From Sulfurimonas sp. (GTDB lineage Bacteria; Campylobacterota; Campylobacteria; Campylobacterales; Sulfurimonadaceae): 8,342 nt of DNA. The position numbers and the translations under genes are program-made. This document shows, piece by piece, positions 7,271-8,342 of this stretch (positions within the stretch are counted from its first letter, which is position 1; the number at the start of each line of letters is the position of its first letter). The notes beneath the pieces are model-generated. The model was not told where the DNA came from and made no database searches. It was given only the letters and a program-made list of their open reading frames with translations. The DNA lies in contig JAMOSE010000063.1 in NCBI GenBank assembly GCA_027063215.1, positions 1-8,342 on the forward strand, written 5' to 3'.

Positions 7271-8301
7271 AAATCAAGCTCCCTTTTCGTAAGTTCACAG
7301 ATCTCGGCATCTAATTCTACACGCCGAATATAGACATTAAAAAACATCTCTTCTTCAAGATACTTTTTAAGATCACTGCTTACCCCAATTCCATCAGCAA
7401 TATATATATTTTCTAAAAATTTACTCTCATATCTCTCATCTTTATAATAATGAGCAACTGAAGTTTGAATAAGAGAGAATCGTTGATAATCCTCATTGAA
7501 ACGGTCTTCATTTGATTCTTCTAAAACATCCTCACTTTCTAAAAGCTCTTCTTCAACATCTTTAGAATCATCAAATTCATCAATATCTTCTAAAGAATCA
7601 AGATCTTCAATATCGCCAAAATCTTCTAATTCTATCTCATCATCATCATCTTCAACATCCATATTCTCAAGATCAATTCCTTCTTCCTCCAATCCAAGTT
7701 CCAAATCTTCCTGAATATCATTAGATAACAATATATCATCAAATTCTGAAGCTGCTTCTATATCAAGATGCTCCGCATAAAGAAGCTGTGTATTTTCAAA
7801 TACTGCAAGAGAGATATAAGTCTCTTCTATCAAAACATACAGTGCAAGCTTTCCTTCATCAATTTTATCCTGAAAAAATTCATTTAAAAGAACAAAAGGT
7901 GAAAATATAAAATCCAATCCTATTTCTTTATATATTTTCTCTATTTTATAGAGTTCTGATTTAGAAGTATAGTACGTCCATTTTCTATTATAACATTTAT
8001 ATTTAGTATCATTCAAATCACTATAATAATAAAGACGCTTATGTTTTTCACATGTTGGTATTGCTCCTTGCACGGTTGCTCTGTCTAAAAGTGAAATATA
8101 ATAATAAGGTGACTCTTTGATATAATCTTTGATAAAATCCTGCATTTTTTTATTGCACTCTTTTGTATCAAATTCAGAATGAATAGTACTGATAGAACGC
8201 TTTTTTGAAAGAGTTTCTATGTAAACAACAGTCGATGCACGTTTTACGACAATATTTACAAGAACTTTAAAGTATAAAGCTTCAAAAATTTTAGAAAGCA
8301 C
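7267..8301 (-). CDS. PilM/GspL-cytoplasmic-domain-like protein with a large acidic insert
   Basis: This 344-residue soluble protein has no signal peptide or membrane helix and looks like a divergent actin-fold platform protein. A second-lobe beta hairpin is visible at 151-178 (LALYVLIEETYISLAVFENT, then LLYAEH), as in the phosphate-loop region of PilM. The end, SLIQTSVAHYYKD (276-288), NIYIADGIGVSSDLKKYLEE (298-317) and FNVYIRRV, matches the helix, then [AG]-[DG]-G strand-turn and helix near the PilM C-terminus. In between, residues 182-270 form a tract with 45 Asp or Glu residues, almost surely disordered. The N-terminal lobe holds an aromatic, Cys-containing block (C84, C103, WTYYTSK). It would recruit or steer an assembly ATPase to the membrane. 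The GTG start is chosen because AAGGA lies 9 nt upstream and an in-frame TGA (8308-8310) rules out extension. It begins the operon; the next gene overlaps by 4 nt. C. jejuni Cts transformation proteins are plausible relatives, untested. Confidence 0.7.
   Translation of the reverse strand: MLSKIFEALYFKVLVNIVVKRASTVVYIETLSKKRSISTIHSEFDTKECNKKMQDFIKDYIKESPYYYISLLDRATVQGAIPTCEKHKRLYYYSDLNDTKYKCYNRKWTYYTSKSELYKIEKIYKEIGLDFIFSPFVLLNEFFQDKIDEGKLALYVLIEETYISLAVFENTQLLYAEHLDIEAASEFDDILLSNDIQEDLELGLEEEGIDLENMDVEDDDDEIELEDFGDIEDLDSLEDIDEFDDSKDVEEELLESEDVLEESNEDRFNEDYQRFSLIQTSVAHYYKDERYESKFLENIYIADGIGVSSDLKKYLEEEMFFNVYIRRVELDAEICELTKRELDL
7492..7758 (-). repeat. Low-complexity GAT/GAA tract coding for the acidic insert
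   Basis: On the coding strand this stretch is built mainly from GAT, GAA and GAG codons with interspersed Leu, Ile and Phe. It encodes loose repeats of the pattern acidic-acidic-hydrophobic (for example DIEDLDSLEDIDEF). Only two basic residues occur among 90. A short run of GAT codons near 7638-7649 is the nearest thing to a microsatellite. All of it stays in frame, and indels of whole codons would be tolerated, so length may vary between strains. Confidence 0.7.
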
Positions 8302-8308
8302 TACTGTT

Positions 8309-8330
8309 CATCCTTGCACAAAGGATGTGC
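8309..8330 (-). promoter_or_regulatory. Leader hairpins enclosing the ribosome binding site of the PilM-like gene
   Basis: The minus-strand leader holds two overlapping perfect inverted repeats that cannot form together. GCACA and TGTGC (8316-8330, 5 bp, 5-nt loop) form first during transcription and leave the AAGGA ribosome binding site (8311-8315) free. CATCCTT and AAGGATG (8309-8327, 7 bp, 5-nt loop) pair directly over that ribosome binding site and would block it. The site sits 9 nt before the GTG start. The arrangement suggests an RNA switch or thermometer-like control, but the elements are short and there is no sign of a ligand-binding domain. Confidence 0.4.
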
Positions 8331-8333
8331 TTT

Positions 8334-8339
8334 ATTATA
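8334..8339 (-). promoter_or_regulatory. Candidate -10 box of the PilMNO-like operon
   Basis: A consensus TATAAT on the minus strand lies 32 nt before the GTG start. Transcription would begin near 8326-8328, just inside the leader hairpin region, or a few bases either side. The -35 region is beyond the window edge and cannot be judged. Its presence suggests the PilM-like gene is the first of the operon. Confidence 0.5.
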
Positions 8340-8342
8340 ATT

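Noticed and set aside
7496..7714. Plus-strand open frame of 72 codons made mostly of serine
   Set aside because: It is the exact antisense of the GAT/GAA-rich acidic insert; the Ser codons are a composition effect, and there is no ribosome binding site or known family.
8309..8311. ATG upstream of the PilM-like gene as the true start
   Set aside because: It is in another frame and reaches a stop after six codons; at most it is a tiny leader peptide overlapping the GTG start, without its own ribosome binding site.

Overview
The window looks like chromosomal DNA from a Campylobacterota (epsilonproteobacterial) organism, most likely a free-living Sulfurimonas-type relative. The grounds are an AT-rich sequence, proteins rich in Lys, Ile, Phe and Glu, TATAAT-type -10 boxes without clear -35 boxes, tightly overlapping genes, and a rimO-tilS pair of the kind also found together in Campylobacter. 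The genus is inferred from style, not from a database match.

Layout. Three genes read leftward from about 3.86 kb: a large MscS-type mechanosensitive channel with a signal peptide and periplasmic coiled-coil region, a HI0933/YhiN-type flavoprotein 8 nt downstream, and, after a 56-nt gap, the 5' end of a lipoprotein gene that runs off the left edge. The lipoprotein has no ordinary start codon in a good position. Back to back with the channel gene, across an 87-nt region with closely packed divergent -10 boxes, a rightward pair encodes RimO (methylthiolation of ribosomal protein S12) and TilS (tRNA-Ile2 lysidine synthase). These overlap by 20 nt. Both enzymes maintain translation.

From the right edge, a second leftward operon of three overlapping genes runs into tilS. 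Its products have the sizes, order and architecture of PilM, PilN and PilO (equivalently the GspL/GspM inner-membrane platform): a cytoplasmic actin-fold-like protein, then two bitopic proteins with a coiled coil and a small alpha/beta periplasmic domain. They are too divergent to name with certainty. Together they would form the inner-membrane alignment platform of a type IV pilus, type II secretion or DNA-uptake machine. The PilM-like protein carries an insert of about 90 residues that is half Asp/Glu. Its leader has a TATAAT box and two mutually exclusive hairpins around the ribosome binding site. The last gene of this operon and tilS overlap tail to tail by 55 bp, so no terminator lies between them.

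There is no RNA gene, insertion sequence, CRISPR array or other mobile element. No stretch above 300 bases lacks a gene. The most interesting parts are the PilMNO-like module with its acidic insert and leader, and the unusual lipoprotein start. Neither is proof of a new system.
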